Positions 34,064 to 42,273 of a DNA stretch of 61,750 nucleotides are shown here, one piece after another. Under the pieces are notes generated by a model, which saw only the letters and a list, made by a program, of their open reading frames with translations, did not search any database and was not told where the DNA came from. Each line of letters opens with the position of its first letter. Position 1 is the stretch's first letter. This DNA comes from Pedobacter petrophilus (GTDB lineage Bacteria > Bacteroidota > Bacteroidia > Sphingobacteriales > Sphingobacteriaceae). A program made the position numbers and the translations under genes. The DNA lies in NCBI RefSeq assembly GCF_009674725.1, contig NZ_WKKH01000030.1, positions 1-61,750 on the forward strand, in the 5' to 3' direction.

Positions 34064-34091
34064 AAGGTAAAAGGTAAAAGGTAAAAGGTAA
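34064..34091. repeat. Heptamer array (4 x AAGGTAA) between hisD and hisC
   Basis: Four exact tandem copies of the 7-mer AAGGTAA, followed by a partial AAGGGA. Other 7-bp periodic arrays lie in gaps near 47.6, 49.0, 50.0 and 57.1 kb. Confidence 0.9.
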
Positions 34092-34119
34092 AAGGGATTG
34101 GCATGTTGCCTAAAACCTT

Positions 34120-35415
34120 CTATTTTACATCTTCTACGGTTTTTAATCTAACAGTAATTGCATTCTTGTGTGCTTCCAAACCTTCAGTTGCTGCCAGCGT
34201 TTCAACGGTTGGGCCAATATTCGATAAACCAGCTCTTGATAAATGCTGAAAGGTGATTTTTTTAATGAACGCATCTAATGATACGCCCGAATAAGCCTTT
34301 GCAAACCCACTCGTAGGTAATGTATGGTTCGTTCCTGAGGCATAATCGCCTGCACTTTCTGGCGTAAGGTTACCTAAGAATACAGATCCTACATTGATAA
34401 TCAGCGGGATAAGGTTTTCGAAATGTTCCGTAGCCAATATCAGGTGTTCAGGGGCATATTCATTTGAAAAATCCATTGCCTGGGTCAAATTATCCACCAA
34501 AATAGTATAAGAATTTTTGATCGCTTTGGCTGCAATCTTCCTTCTAGGCAAGATACTAAGTTGATTTTCAACTTCTTTTAGTGTCTCAGCTATGATATGA
34601 TTAGATGTGGAAACTAAAATAGCCTGACTATCAATACCATGCTCAGCCTGTGCAAGTAGATCTGCAGCTACAAATGACGGATTGGCAGTCTCATCGGCAA
34701 TCACTAAAACCTCGGAAGGACCAGCTGGCATATCAATAGCTACTTTATTTTGCACCATCGTTTTTGCTATTGTTACATAGCGATTGCCAGGACCAAAAAT
34801 CTTATAAACCTGCGGTACGGTTTCTGTTCCGAAGGCCATTGCGGCAACGGCCTGAGCGCCTCCCACCAGATAGATTTTATCTATCCCCAAAAGAATAGCA
34901 CAGTAAGCAAGATAGCAGTTTGTTTTACCATCGGCTTGCGGTGGCGAACATATTACGATCTCTTTACAGCCTGCAATAATTGCCGGGGTTGCAAGCATTA
35001 AAAAGGTGCTGGGTAACACTGCGGTTCCACCAGGGATATATAAACCAACTTTTTCAATTGCCCTGGATTCTCTCCAGCAAACCACACCGGGCATTGTTTC
35101 TATTTTCTCTTCATTTTTAACCTGCGACTGGTGAAATTTCAAGATGTTTTGATGTGCGGTATCGATCGCACTTTTCGCATCAGCCGGAATAGTGGATGCA
35201 ATAGTTTTTATTTCTTCAGCATCCAGAAACAGTCTGGTTAGATCGACTTTGTCAAATGCTTTTGCAAAATCTAACAGCGCTTTATCTCCTTCTTTTTTTA
35301 CCGTTTCTATGATGTTAATAACGCGGTCTTCGATCAATTTATCATCCTCAATTTGTCGCGAACAGAGTGATTTAATGTTTTGATTAGATAAATCCTGGTA
35401 GTTGTAGACTTTCAA
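34120..35415 (-). CDS. hisD: Histidinol dehydrogenase
   Basis: A 431-aa enzyme doing the last two oxidations to L-histidine. Typical elements: YIPGGTAVLPSTFLML, VGGAQAVAAMAFGTETVP, PGNRYVTIAK, IDMPAGPSEVLVIAD, DLLAQAEHGIDSQA (zinc-site Gln/His), APEHLILAT and ESAGDYASGTNHTLPT. It lies 59 bp downstream of hisG. Confidence 0.97.
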   Translation of the reverse strand: MKVYNYQDLSNQNIKSLCSRQIEDDKLIEDRVINIIETVKKEGDKALLDFAKAFDKVDLTRLFLDAEEIKTIASTIPADAKSAIDTAHQNILKFHQSQVKNEEKIETMPGVVCWRESRAIEKVGLYIPGGTAVLPSTFLMLATPAIIAGCKEIVICSPPQADGKTNCYLAYCAILLGIDKIYLVGGAQAVAAMAFGTETVPQVYKIFGPGNRYVTIAKTMVQNKVAIDMPAGPSEVLVIADETANPSFVAADLLAQAEHGIDSQAILVSTSNHIIAETLKEVENQLSILPRRKIAAKAIKNSYTILVDNLTQAMDFSNEYAPEHLILATEHFENLIPLIINVGSVFLGNLTPESAGDYASGTNHTLPTSGFAKAYSGVSLDAFIKKITFQHLSRAGLSNIGPTVETLAATEGLEAHKNAITVRLKTVEDVK

Positions 35416-35474
35416 TTGCTTATCATTTTAAATTAACTATTAGTTAATGTTGATTAATGTAATTTCGACCGATT

Positions 35475-36326
35475 TTAGGTGATTATTTTTTCAATTGGCA
35501 TCACTAAAATACCTTCGGCACCTGCCGCTTTCAGACTGTTAATTTTGTCCCAAAAATCTTCTTCGGCAATTACAGAATGAACGGCAACCCAATCAGGTTC
35601 AAACAACGGAACTATGGTTGGACTTTTAACACCTGGCAACAAATCAACAACTTTTTGGAGGTTATCTTTTGATACGTTTAGTACCACATATTTATTCGAT
35701 TTTGCACTCAGTACGGAGCGGATTCTTTGCAGCAATTCTGCCACCTCAGGATTGTCAGCGATTGATTTATTACCAATTAAAATGGCTTCAGATTGCATTA
35801 CATCTGCGAAGGGTTTTAGTCCATTGCTTTTCAATGTTCCGCCTGTAGAAACGATGTCAAAAATCGCATCGCTTAAGCCTAAACCCGGACCAATTTCTAC
35901 CGAACCGGAAATGGTTCTCACATCGGATTTTATTCCTTTTTCCTGTAAGAAGTTTTCCAGAATAACCGGATAAGAAGTGGCAATAGCTTTGCCGTTTAGT
36001 TCTTCCAGATTTTGAATATTACTTGTGGCCTGAACAGCAATTTTAAGTGTACATTTTCCAAAGCCTAGTTTTTGTAAATAGCTTACTTCTGCCTTGGTTT
36101 CTACGATTACATTTTCACCTACAATACCCAGATCGGCGATGCCATCTTGTACATATTCGGGAATATCATCATCACGAAGGAAAAGGATTTCTAAAGGGAA
36201 GTTGGTCACCGTTGAGATTAGTGAGCTTTTGTAGTTTTCGAATGAAAGACCACAGTTTTTTAAGATTTCAACGGATTTTTCGTTTAACCTACCCGATTTC
36301 TGGATAGCAATTTTAAGTGTTTTCAA
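35475..36326 (-). CDS. hisG: ATP phosphoribosyltransferase, long form
   Basis: A 283-aa enzyme catalysing the first, controlled step of histidine synthesis. The start KIAIQKSGRLNEKSVEIL and the PRPP loop region ISGSVEIGPGLGLSDAIFDIVSTGGTL are clear. A C-terminal regulatory domain (residues ~215-283) indicates the long, HisZ-independent form, which is usually inhibited by histidine. It is the first gene of the operon. I see no His-rich leader peptide upstream. Confidence 0.97.
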   Translation of the reverse strand: MKTLKIAIQKSGRLNEKSVEILKNCGLSFENYKSSLISTVTNFPLEILFLRDDDIPEYVQDGIADLGIVGENVIVETKAEVSYLQKLGFGKCTLKIAVQATSNIQNLEELNGKAIATSYPVILENFLQEKGIKSDVRTISGSVEIGPGLGLSDAIFDIVSTGGTLKSNGLKPFADVMQSEAILIGNKSIADNPEVAELLQRIRSVLSAKSNKYVVLNVSKDNLQKVVDLLPGVKSPTIVPLFEPDWVAVHSVIAEEDFWDKINSLKAAGAEGILVMPIEKIIT

Positions 36327-36576
36327 AGTATTGAATATAGAGTGAACAAGAAAGTATTTTACGGAAAAAAAGTTTTGAAGTACAAAACAAACATATCATA
36401 TCGCCTAACGGCGATGATGTAAATGTAAGTGATGGTTCAAAGTTAAGTTCATAAATATATTTCTGCCAATATCAATGCTTTAGCTGACTAGCGCTGGCAA
36501 ATATAGTGTTTGAAACCGTAAATCAAAAAATAATGGCACTTAATTTGCCATTTATATTTCGTTAGATAATTAAATC

Positions 36577-36584
36577 TATTTTTG
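36577..36584 (+). promoter_or_regulatory. -7 box of the L,D-transpeptidase promoter
   Basis: TATTTTTG, full match to TAnnTTTG. It covers the first possible TTG start (36582), so translation must begin further down, at GTG 36597 or TTG 36600. Confidence 0.55.
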
Positions 36585-36596
36585 CCTAAAAATAAC

Positions 36597-38162
36597 GTGT
36601 TGAAAAACTTTCGCTTTCTTATTATTCCTTTTATTATATGTGTTTCAGCTTGTAACTGGTTTAAATCGCCACCTGAAATTGGAAAAGTACTCTCAGAGCA
36701 CTTTAAGAACAAGATTTACAAAGATTTCGATACTGTTGCCTACGACAGTGTTTTCGTAAAAACATTAGACAGTTTATCATCAGGATTTATTAATCCCAAA
36801 ACGGTGAAGGCTTTTTATGAGGAAAACGGTCGCGAGCCCAGGTTGGTTACAAAATTCTACACTAACGGGGAATTAGATTCACTAATTACCTATCTGCAAA
36901 ATAGCAAAGTGCATGGTTTTAATCCCGAAATATTTAAAGTTGAGCAGCTTAAATCCCTGTTGAAAGAACTTTCTGATAATCAATTTAAGAAAGTGGAAGA
37001 GACATACCCTGTAATTGCCAGGCTTGAAGCACTTTCTGCCAATGCTTATTTAAATTACAACAATTTTCTTAAATATGGAGTAGTCAATCCTCGGAACATC
37101 TTTTCACGCTATTATATTAAGGTTAAACGTCCGGATAGTACAGGGATGATTAAATTATTGGCTTCTGAAAGTATGCTGGATACCTTAAAAGCCGTTCAGC
37201 CAAATTCTGCACAATATAAAGGCTTGCAGCGGGCTTATTTAAATGCCAGCACAGAAAGCGAAAAGCGGATCTTACTGTTAAATATGGAGCGTTTTCGATG
37301 GAAAATGCCCGAAACAGGATCAAATTACGTTCAGGTGAATATCCCTGATTTTAAACTTACCTGGTTTGATAAAACCGATACCGTAATCAGCATGAAAGTT
37401 TGTGTTGGTGGAAAGCGTGAAAATGGTTATGAAGATAAGCTAAAAGCATTTGCAAAATCGGGTAATTTAGATGATAAGCCAAAGAACCATGAGACGCCTT
37501 TATTGTTCAGTAAAATTAACTCAATTCAGGCCAATCCGGTATGGAATATTCCGGTAAGTATTGCGCAAAGTGAGATCTATTGGATGGCTAGAAAGGATCC
37601 CTATTATTTATCAAATAGCAACATTAAAGTTTACTATAAAGACAGGTTGATTGGTGAGCCTGATACCATCAATTGGAACCGGTATTCCAGAGATAAATTA
37701 CCCTTTAAATTTAAGCAGGGATCGGGTAATGGAAACGCACTTGGAAAGTTCAAATTTATCTTCGATAATGGCTCCAGTATTTACCTTCATGATACCAATA
37801 ATAAGAACGGTTTTAACTTAAGTAACCGGGCAATTAGTCATGGTTGTGTGCGAATAGAAAAGCCGTTAGAATTTGCAGAAAAGTTAGTGGGAGATAGTTA
37901 TACTTATGATAAATTAAGAGCTGAAGTTGACTTGCCTCCTATCGACAGTGCACATGTTAAATGGTACAAAAAAAGACTTGCTGCAAAGGCGGATACTACC
38001 AAAGCATTTCAGTTAAAGCCAGCCTGGTTCGGGCCAAAAAAAGCAGTGCCTTTATTGATCACTTATTTTACTGCCTGGGCACAAAATGATAAAATTGAGT
38101 ATCGCCCTGATGTTTACCAGATGGATGAAAAGCTTTGGGTGGCGATGAAGAAATTCAGATAA
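36597..38162 (+). CDS. L,D-transpeptidase, YcbB type, lipoprotein
   Basis: A ~521-aa cell-wall cross-linking enzyme. The N-terminus has a lipoprotein-type signal (FRFLIIPFIICVSACNW). The long N-terminal scaffold is followed by the YkuD catalytic domain with the motif SHGCVRIEKP carrying the catalytic Cys. YcbB-type enzymes form 3-3 cross-links between meso-diaminopimelate residues. There is no ATG before the signal, so the start is GTG 36597 or TTG 36600. It stands alone between the his operon and the NAD locus. Confidence 0.88.
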   Translation: MLKNFRFLIIPFIICVSACNWFKSPPEIGKVLSEHFKNKIYKDFDTVAYDSVFVKTLDSLSSGFINPKTVKAFYEENGREPRLVTKFYTNGELDSLITYLQNSKVHGFNPEIFKVEQLKSLLKELSDNQFKKVEETYPVIARLEALSANAYLNYNNFLKYGVVNPRNIFSRYYIKVKRPDSTGMIKLLASESMLDTLKAVQPNSAQYKGLQRAYLNASTESEKRILLLNMERFRWKMPETGSNYVQVNIPDFKLTWFDKTDTVISMKVCVGGKRENGYEDKLKAFAKSGNLDDKPKNHETPLLFSKINSIQANPVWNIPVSIAQSEIYWMARKDPYYLSNSNIKVYYKDRLIGEPDTINWNRYSRDKLPFKFKQGSGNGNALGKFKFIFDNGSSIYLHDTNNKNGFNLSNRAISHGCVRIEKPLEFAEKLVGDSYTYDKLRAEVDLPPIDSAHVKWYKKRLAAKADTTKAFQLKPAWFGPKKAVPLLITYFTAWAQNDKIEYRPDVYQMDEKLWVAMKKFR

Positions 38163-38296
38163 GATACGCTCAGAGAATCATTTTTACTGAACTTGATTCA
38201 GGATCTTTACAGCAAGAATCTCACTAAAAGCCATAGCAGTTTTGTCACCAACAATAGTTAGTGTTGTTGCTTATGATTCAAAATAAAGAATTTTCT

Positions 38297-38304
38297 TAAC
38301 TTTG
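38297..38304 (+). promoter_or_regulatory. -7 box of the NrtR gene promoter
   Basis: TAACTTTG, full match to TAnnTTTG, overlapping the first bases of the operator at 38301-38321. Confidence 0.6.
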
Positions 38305-38321
38305 TGTTGTTTTTACACAAA
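38301..38321. promoter_or_regulatory. NrtR operator 1
   Basis: TTTGTGT-N7-ACACAAA, a perfect 7+7-bp inverted repeat at the presumed transcription start of the NrtR gene, 6 bp before its ATG. It has the same 21-bp design as sites 2 and 3, indicating autoregulation. Confidence 0.78.
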
Positions 38322-38327
38322 CTAAGA

Positions 38328-39020
38328 ATGATCAATCAAAATATCAAAATCGCTGTTGATGCCATTGTTTTCGGTTATGAAAAAGGAACGCTTTATGTGC
38401 TGGCTGTACAGCAGCGCTTTGGTGAACTGGCCGATCGATGGGTTTTGCCTGGTGGTTTCATAAAAGATGATGAGCCCTTATTAACTGCTGTGGAGCGCGA
38501 GCTTAAAGAAGAAGCCGGCATAACGGTAAACTATTTGGAGCAGCTAGGTACTTTTGGAGATGATGTAAATCGAGATGAAAGATTCAGGGTTATTTCGGTA
38601 GCTTATTTTGCATTGGTTAACCCCCAAAATTTTGTGTTAAAAGCCGATACCGATGCGAAAGATGCCCGGTGGTTCCCGGTAAGGGAAGTGCCGCAGTTAG
38701 GTTACGATCATAACGAAATGGTTAACCTGGCACACCAACGCTTAAAGAGTAAACTCACTTATCAACCCATCGGTTTTGATTTACTCGACCAGGAGTTTTT
38801 ATTCTCAGATCTCGAAAATTTATATTGTTCCATCCTCGAAAGAGATATTGACAGAAGAAATTTCAGAAAAAAAATTTTAAGTTTTGAGATTGTGAAAGAA
38901 ACCAATAAGGTAGTTAAAATAGGGGCTAGCGGCAGACCAGGAAAGCTTTTTATGTTTGATAAGCCAAAATACCAACAGCTTTTGAAGGAGAATTTCCAGT
39001 TTGAGATTAGGTTTGCGTAA
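38328..39020 (+). CDS. nrtR: NrtR-type Nudix transcriptional regulator of NAD metabolism
   Basis: A 230-aa protein with an N-terminal Nudix domain and a C-terminal winged helix (residues ~150-230: FLFSDLENLYCSILERDIDR, RNFRKKILS, GRPGKLFMFDKPKYQQL). NrtR regulators bind ADP-ribose in the Nudix domain and release DNA. The Nudix box is complete by pattern (G-x5-E-x7-RE-xx-EE-x-G), which is not true of every NrtR, so some hydrolase activity cannot be excluded. Related Bacteroidota proteins regulate arabinose genes (AraR), but the neighbours here are NAD genes. Start ATG 38328; the GTG at 38304 lies in the promoter. Confidence 0.85.
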   Translation: MINQNIKIAVDAIVFGYEKGTLYVLAVQQRFGELADRWVLPGGFIKDDEPLLTAVERELKEEAGITVNYLEQLGTFGDDVNRDERFRVISVAYFALVNPQNFVLKADTDAKDARWFPVREVPQLGYDHNEMVNLAHQRLKSKLTYQPIGFDLLDQEFLFSDLENLYCSILERDIDRRNFRKKILSFEIVKETNKVVKIGASGRPGKLFMFDKPKYQQLLKENFQFEIRFA

Positions 39021-39032
39021 AATAAACACAAA
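39012..39032. promoter_or_regulatory. NrtR operator 2
   Basis: TTTGCGT-N7-ACACAAA, overlapping the nrtR stop codon and ending 6 bp before the -33 box of the next promoter. One mismatch between the arms. Confidence 0.72.
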
Positions 39033-39038
39033 TTATTT

Positions 39039-39068
39039 TTTGAATTTTAAAAATCATTTCTATATTTG
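39039..39068 (+). promoter_or_regulatory. Promoter of the NAD-salvage genes
   Basis: -33 TTTG (39039-39042), 18-nt spacer, -7 TATATTTG (39061-39068). It is flanked by operator 2 upstream and overlapped by operator 3. Confidence 0.72.
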
Positions 39069-39085
39069 TGTAAATAATACGCAAA
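39065..39085. promoter_or_regulatory. NrtR operator 3
   Basis: TTTGTGT-N7-ACGCAAA, covering the end of the -7 box and the transcription start, 3 bp before the ATG of the kinase gene. Centre-to-centre distance to operator 2 is 53 bp, about five DNA turns. Confidence 0.75.
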
Positions 39086-39088
39086 TAT

Positions 39089-39922
39089 ATGTTGAATTTA
39101 GATCCGAGTTTTACTCCGCTAGGCGAAAATAACTCAATAGCACACCAGTCTTTCTTATTCGCAGGTGGCGAGCCGCATATCAAAATACAGGCTGATTTTG
39201 ATAAGGATGAACCTGTAACCGTTACGCAAAGAATAAATTCTTTTAACGATTTAGGATTAATCTGCATCACTGTTGATGCCTTAAAAAGAATGGGCGTAAA
39301 GGAAATTAACCTTTTTATTCCATATTTCCCGGCGGCCAGGCAAGATCGGGTGATGATTCCCGGAGAGCCTTTATCCGTAAAGGTATATGCAGATATCATT
39401 AATGCCATGAACTTAGCAAGTGTTACCGTTTTCGATCCACATAGCGAAGTAACACCTGCATTGCTTAACAACTGCGTTACCATTTCCAATCACGAATTTA
39501 TAAAACAGGTTATGGCTAAAATCGGAACAGATGTAAAACTCATTTCTCCGGATGGTGGAGCCTTGAAGAAAATTTATAAAGTTTCTGAATTTTTAGGCGG
39601 TGCTGAAGTAGTAGAGTGTTCAAAAAGCCGGGATGTTAAAACCGGAAGACTGTCTGGTTTTAAGGTGTATGCTGAGGATCTCGGTGGTGCTGATTGTTTA
39701 ATTGTAGATGATATTTGTGATGGTGGGGGAACATTTAATGGTTTAGCCGAAGCACTTAAAGCTAAAAATGCAGGTAAACTTTACCTGGCCATCAGTCATG
39801 GTATTTTTAGTAAAGGATTTGACGACTTAAGTAAATATTTTGAACAGATTTTTACCACAGACGCAATCAAAGAAGTGGAGCATAGCGGCGTTACCCAAAT
39901 AAAATTACGCGATATCTGCTAA
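39089..39922 (+). CDS. Divergent ribose-phosphate pyrophosphokinase-like protein (PRPP synthetase or ADP-ribose pyrophosphokinase)
   Basis: A 277-aa member of the PRPP synthetase family, shorter than the usual ~310-320 aa. Conserved parts: the ATP-binding FIPYFPAARQDRV and the C-terminal phosphoribosyl-type loop LIVDDICDGGGTF. The segment that normally reads DLHxxQIQGFF is VFDPHSEVTPALL here, so the sugar-phosphate side is not canonical. It is the first gene after the double operator. In context it could make PRPP for the NAMPT-like gene, or, like the phage enzyme Adps, pyrophosphorylate ADP-ribose. Sequence alone does not decide. Confidence 0.8.
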   Translation: MLNLDPSFTPLGENNSIAHQSFLFAGGEPHIKIQADFDKDEPVTVTQRINSFNDLGLICITVDALKRMGVKEINLFIPYFPAARQDRVMIPGEPLSVKVYADIINAMNLASVTVFDPHSEVTPALLNNCVTISNHEFIKQVMAKIGTDVKLISPDGGALKKIYKVSEFLGGAEVVECSKSRDVKTGRLSGFKVYAEDLGGADCLIVDDICDGGGTFNGLAEALKAKNAGKLYLAISHGIFSKGFDDLSKYFEQIFTTDAIKEVEHSGVTQIKLRDIC

Positions 39923-39955
39923 GCTGAATTGCCCGGAAGTTAAAGCCTTATAAAA

Positions 39956-41434
39956 ATGAAAAATAAAAATGTTCATAGTGCCTTGTTGGGTTTAGCCGTT
40001 GGTGATGCATTAGGTGTATCTGCTGAATTTAAATCAAGAACTTATTTAAAGCAAAATCCTGTAAAAGAGATGGAAGGTTATGGAACCCACAATCAACCGG
40101 TTGGAACCTGGAGTGATGATAGTTCACTCACCTTTTGTTTGGCAGAAAGCCTTTGTAATGGCTATAGTCTTGAAGATATTGCTCAAAAATTTCTGAAATG
40201 GTATAATGCTGAGACCTGGACACCGCATGGCAAAGTGTTTGATATTGGAATTGCAACCAGTAAGGCGATCAATGAAATTGCAAAGGGAACTGATCCTGTT
40301 CTTTGTGGTGGTAATCGCGAAGCAGATAATGGAAACGGATCATTGATGCGGATTTTACCGATGATATTTTATCTTCAGCATGAAACAAATCATCAGGTGA
40401 TATTTGACAGGATTAAAGAAGTTTCGTCCATTACGCACGCACATTTCCGTTCTGTTTTTGCCTGCTTTATTTATATCGTTTATGGCCTGGAACTTTTGAA
40501 GGGTAGCGATAAAAAGGCGGCTTATCTAAATATGCAGGTTGCGGTGAAAAAGTTTATTGCAAGCAATACCTTCGAAAGCAGCGAAACAAATCTTTTTAAA
40601 CGAGTTCTGGAAAGTGATATTTCAACAGTTTCTGAAGATGAAATTTATTCATCCGGTTACGTATTGCATAGTCTGGAAGCAAGCCTCTGGTCTGTTCTCA
40701 CCACTCAATCATACGCAGATGCAGTTCTGAAAGCCGTTAACCTGGGTGAAGACACCGATACAACAGCTGCTATCGCTGGCGGGTTAGCTGGTTTGATTTA
40801 CGGATTTGAATCTATTCCGGCAACATGGGTAAACGTACTGGTGAAAAGAACAGAAATTGAAAAGCTTTGTGCACAAATGGAGGCAAAGTTTGTGAAGAAG
40901 CAGAAATACAATATTTCAGCGATTAAAGAAACCGACGAATTCTTTTTCTTTTGGGAACATCAGGCTACAGATGGCGGAGTGCTCACTAAATCTTGTTTAA
41001 CCCAGTGGTGGGATGCTCCCTTTATTGTCAATCAAATTGAATATAAAACCGCCGAACATTGGATGATGAGTAAGAAGGCAGAGTTGTTTAATGATCAGGA
41101 AATATTGATGAAGATTTTGGCCGCTACCTTACCAGAGGAAGTCAAAAGCCTGGGCAGACAAGTAAAGAATTATAACGAAGCGGTTTGGTCGGAAAACAGA
41201 TATGAAATAGTGCGGGAAGGTAATTTTCATAAATTTAGCCAGCATAAAGCGCTAAGGGAATTTTTAATTAATACGGGCAATAAAATTTTGGCAGAGGCGA
41301 GTCCTGTGGATAACATATGGGGCATAGGTTTATCCGAAGATGATCCTGAGGTCAGAAACTTTGATAAGTGGAAGGGATTAAATCTTCTCGGTTTCGCATT
41401 AATGGAAGTGCGGGGTCAGTTAGATTTTAATTGA
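39956..41434 (+). CDS. ADP-ribosylglycohydrolase fused to a NADAR domain
   Basis: A 492-aa two-domain enzyme. Residues ~1-300 are an ADP-ribosylglycohydrolase (DraG-like): ALLGLAVGDALGVSAEF, the metal motif TWSDDSS, GNGSLMRILPM and GEDTDTTAAIAGGLAG. Residues ~320-490 are a NADAR/YbiA-like domain: FFFWEHQ, NQIEYKTAEHWMMSKKAELF, GRQVKNYNEAVW, IWGIGLSEDDP and NLLGFALMEVR. Both domains act on ADP-ribosyl or ribosyl N-glycosidic bonds, so the fusion likely frees ADP-ribose from different conjugates. It lies 33 bp after the kinase gene in the same operon. Confidence 0.88.
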   Translation: MKNKNVHSALLGLAVGDALGVSAEFKSRTYLKQNPVKEMEGYGTHNQPVGTWSDDSSLTFCLAESLCNGYSLEDIAQKFLKWYNAETWTPHGKVFDIGIATSKAINEIAKGTDPVLCGGNREADNGNGSLMRILPMIFYLQHETNHQVIFDRIKEVSSITHAHFRSVFACFIYIVYGLELLKGSDKKAAYLNMQVAVKKFIASNTFESSETNLFKRVLESDISTVSEDEIYSSGYVLHSLEASLWSVLTTQSYADAVLKAVNLGEDTDTTAAIAGGLAGLIYGFESIPATWVNVLVKRTEIEKLCAQMEAKFVKKQKYNISAIKETDEFFFFWEHQATDGGVLTKSCLTQWWDAPFIVNQIEYKTAEHWMMSKKAELFNDQEILMKILAATLPEEVKSLGRQVKNYNEAVWSENRYEIVREGNFHKFSQHKALREFLINTGNKILAEASPVDNIWGIGLSEDDPEVRNFDKWKGLNLLGFALMEVRGQLDFN

Positions 41435-41503
41435 TCAATTTTAAAGCAATTGAGATAGAACGTTTGTTGTTGAGGATTAGCCTTCAAAATATAGAATAAA
41501 AAA

Positions 41504-42238
41504 ATGAACAGAATATTGGTGATAGGAGATATACACGGCGGATTAAAAGCCTTAATTCAGTTATTCGAACGTGCTGAAGTATCAACAGATGATCAACTGA
41601 TTTTTCTGGGTGATTATGTGGATGGATGGAGTGAATCTGCGCAGGTAATTGAGTATCTGATGCAGTTGAATGACACTCATTCCTGTGTTTTCATCAAAGG
41701 AAACCACGATGCATGGTGTATCGATTGGCTTTCGGAAGGAATTGTTGATAAAGTCTGGTTTGCGCACGGCGGAAAATCAACAATGGAAAGTTATAGCGGA
41801 ATGCACGAATCTACCAAACAAAAGCATTTAGATTTTTTCGAAAAAATGCATGATTATTACGTAGATGAACAGGCTAACTTATTTATTCACGCCGGATTTT
41901 CGTCTATGCATGGTCCGGAGAAAGAACGTTATTCTTCAAATTATTCTTGGGATAGAACGCTTTGGGAAATGGCGTTAACGGTAGACAGCAAGATTGAAAA
42001 GGATTCGCTTCGCTATCCAAAACGGTTATTGCTTTACCACGAAATATACATCGGCCATACGCCAACACTTTATTACGGTTTTGATGTGCCCATGCAGGGC
42101 TGCAATGTTTGGAATATAGACACTGGTGCCGCTTTTACTGGTAAACTTTCCTGTCTGGATCTTCAAACCAAAAATTTTTGGCAAAGTGATTCATTGCCAT
42201 CCCTCTATCCAAATGAAAAAGGAAGAAATAAAAATTAA
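41504..42238 (+). CDS. Calcineurin-like metallophosphoesterase
   Basis: A 244-aa phosphoesterase of the Ser/Thr-phosphatase/ApaH-like class: metal motifs GDIHGG, GDYVDG and GNHDAW, later IGHTPTLYYG. The lambda-phosphatase-like layout lacks a signal peptide, so it acts in the cytoplasm. Position between ADP-ribose- and NAD-related genes suggests a nucleotide or ribose phosphate as substrate, but this is inference; a protein phosphatase is possible. Confidence 0.85.
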   Translation: MNRILVIGDIHGGLKALIQLFERAEVSTDDQLIFLGDYVDGWSESAQVIEYLMQLNDTHSCVFIKGNHDAWCIDWLSEGIVDKVWFAHGGKSTMESYSGMHESTKQKHLDFFEKMHDYYVDEQANLFIHAGFSSMHGPEKERYSSNYSWDRTLWEMALTVDSKIEKDSLRYPKRLLLYHEIYIGHTPTLYYGFDVPMQGCNVWNIDTGAAFTGKLSCLDLQTKNFWQSDSLPSLYPNEKGRNKN

Positions 42239-42273
42239 CCATTATACAATTAAACCATAAATATAAAAATATC

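Noticed and set aside
36327..36450. Histidine attenuator with a His-rich leader peptide before hisG
   Set aside because: No short frame with consecutive His codons was found; only a small GC-rich hairpin (about 36396-36417) without a T tract.
36488..36712. Minus-strand ORF at the start of the L,D-transpeptidase gene
   Set aside because: It runs antisense over the signal peptide and promoter of a well-supported gene and has no family features.
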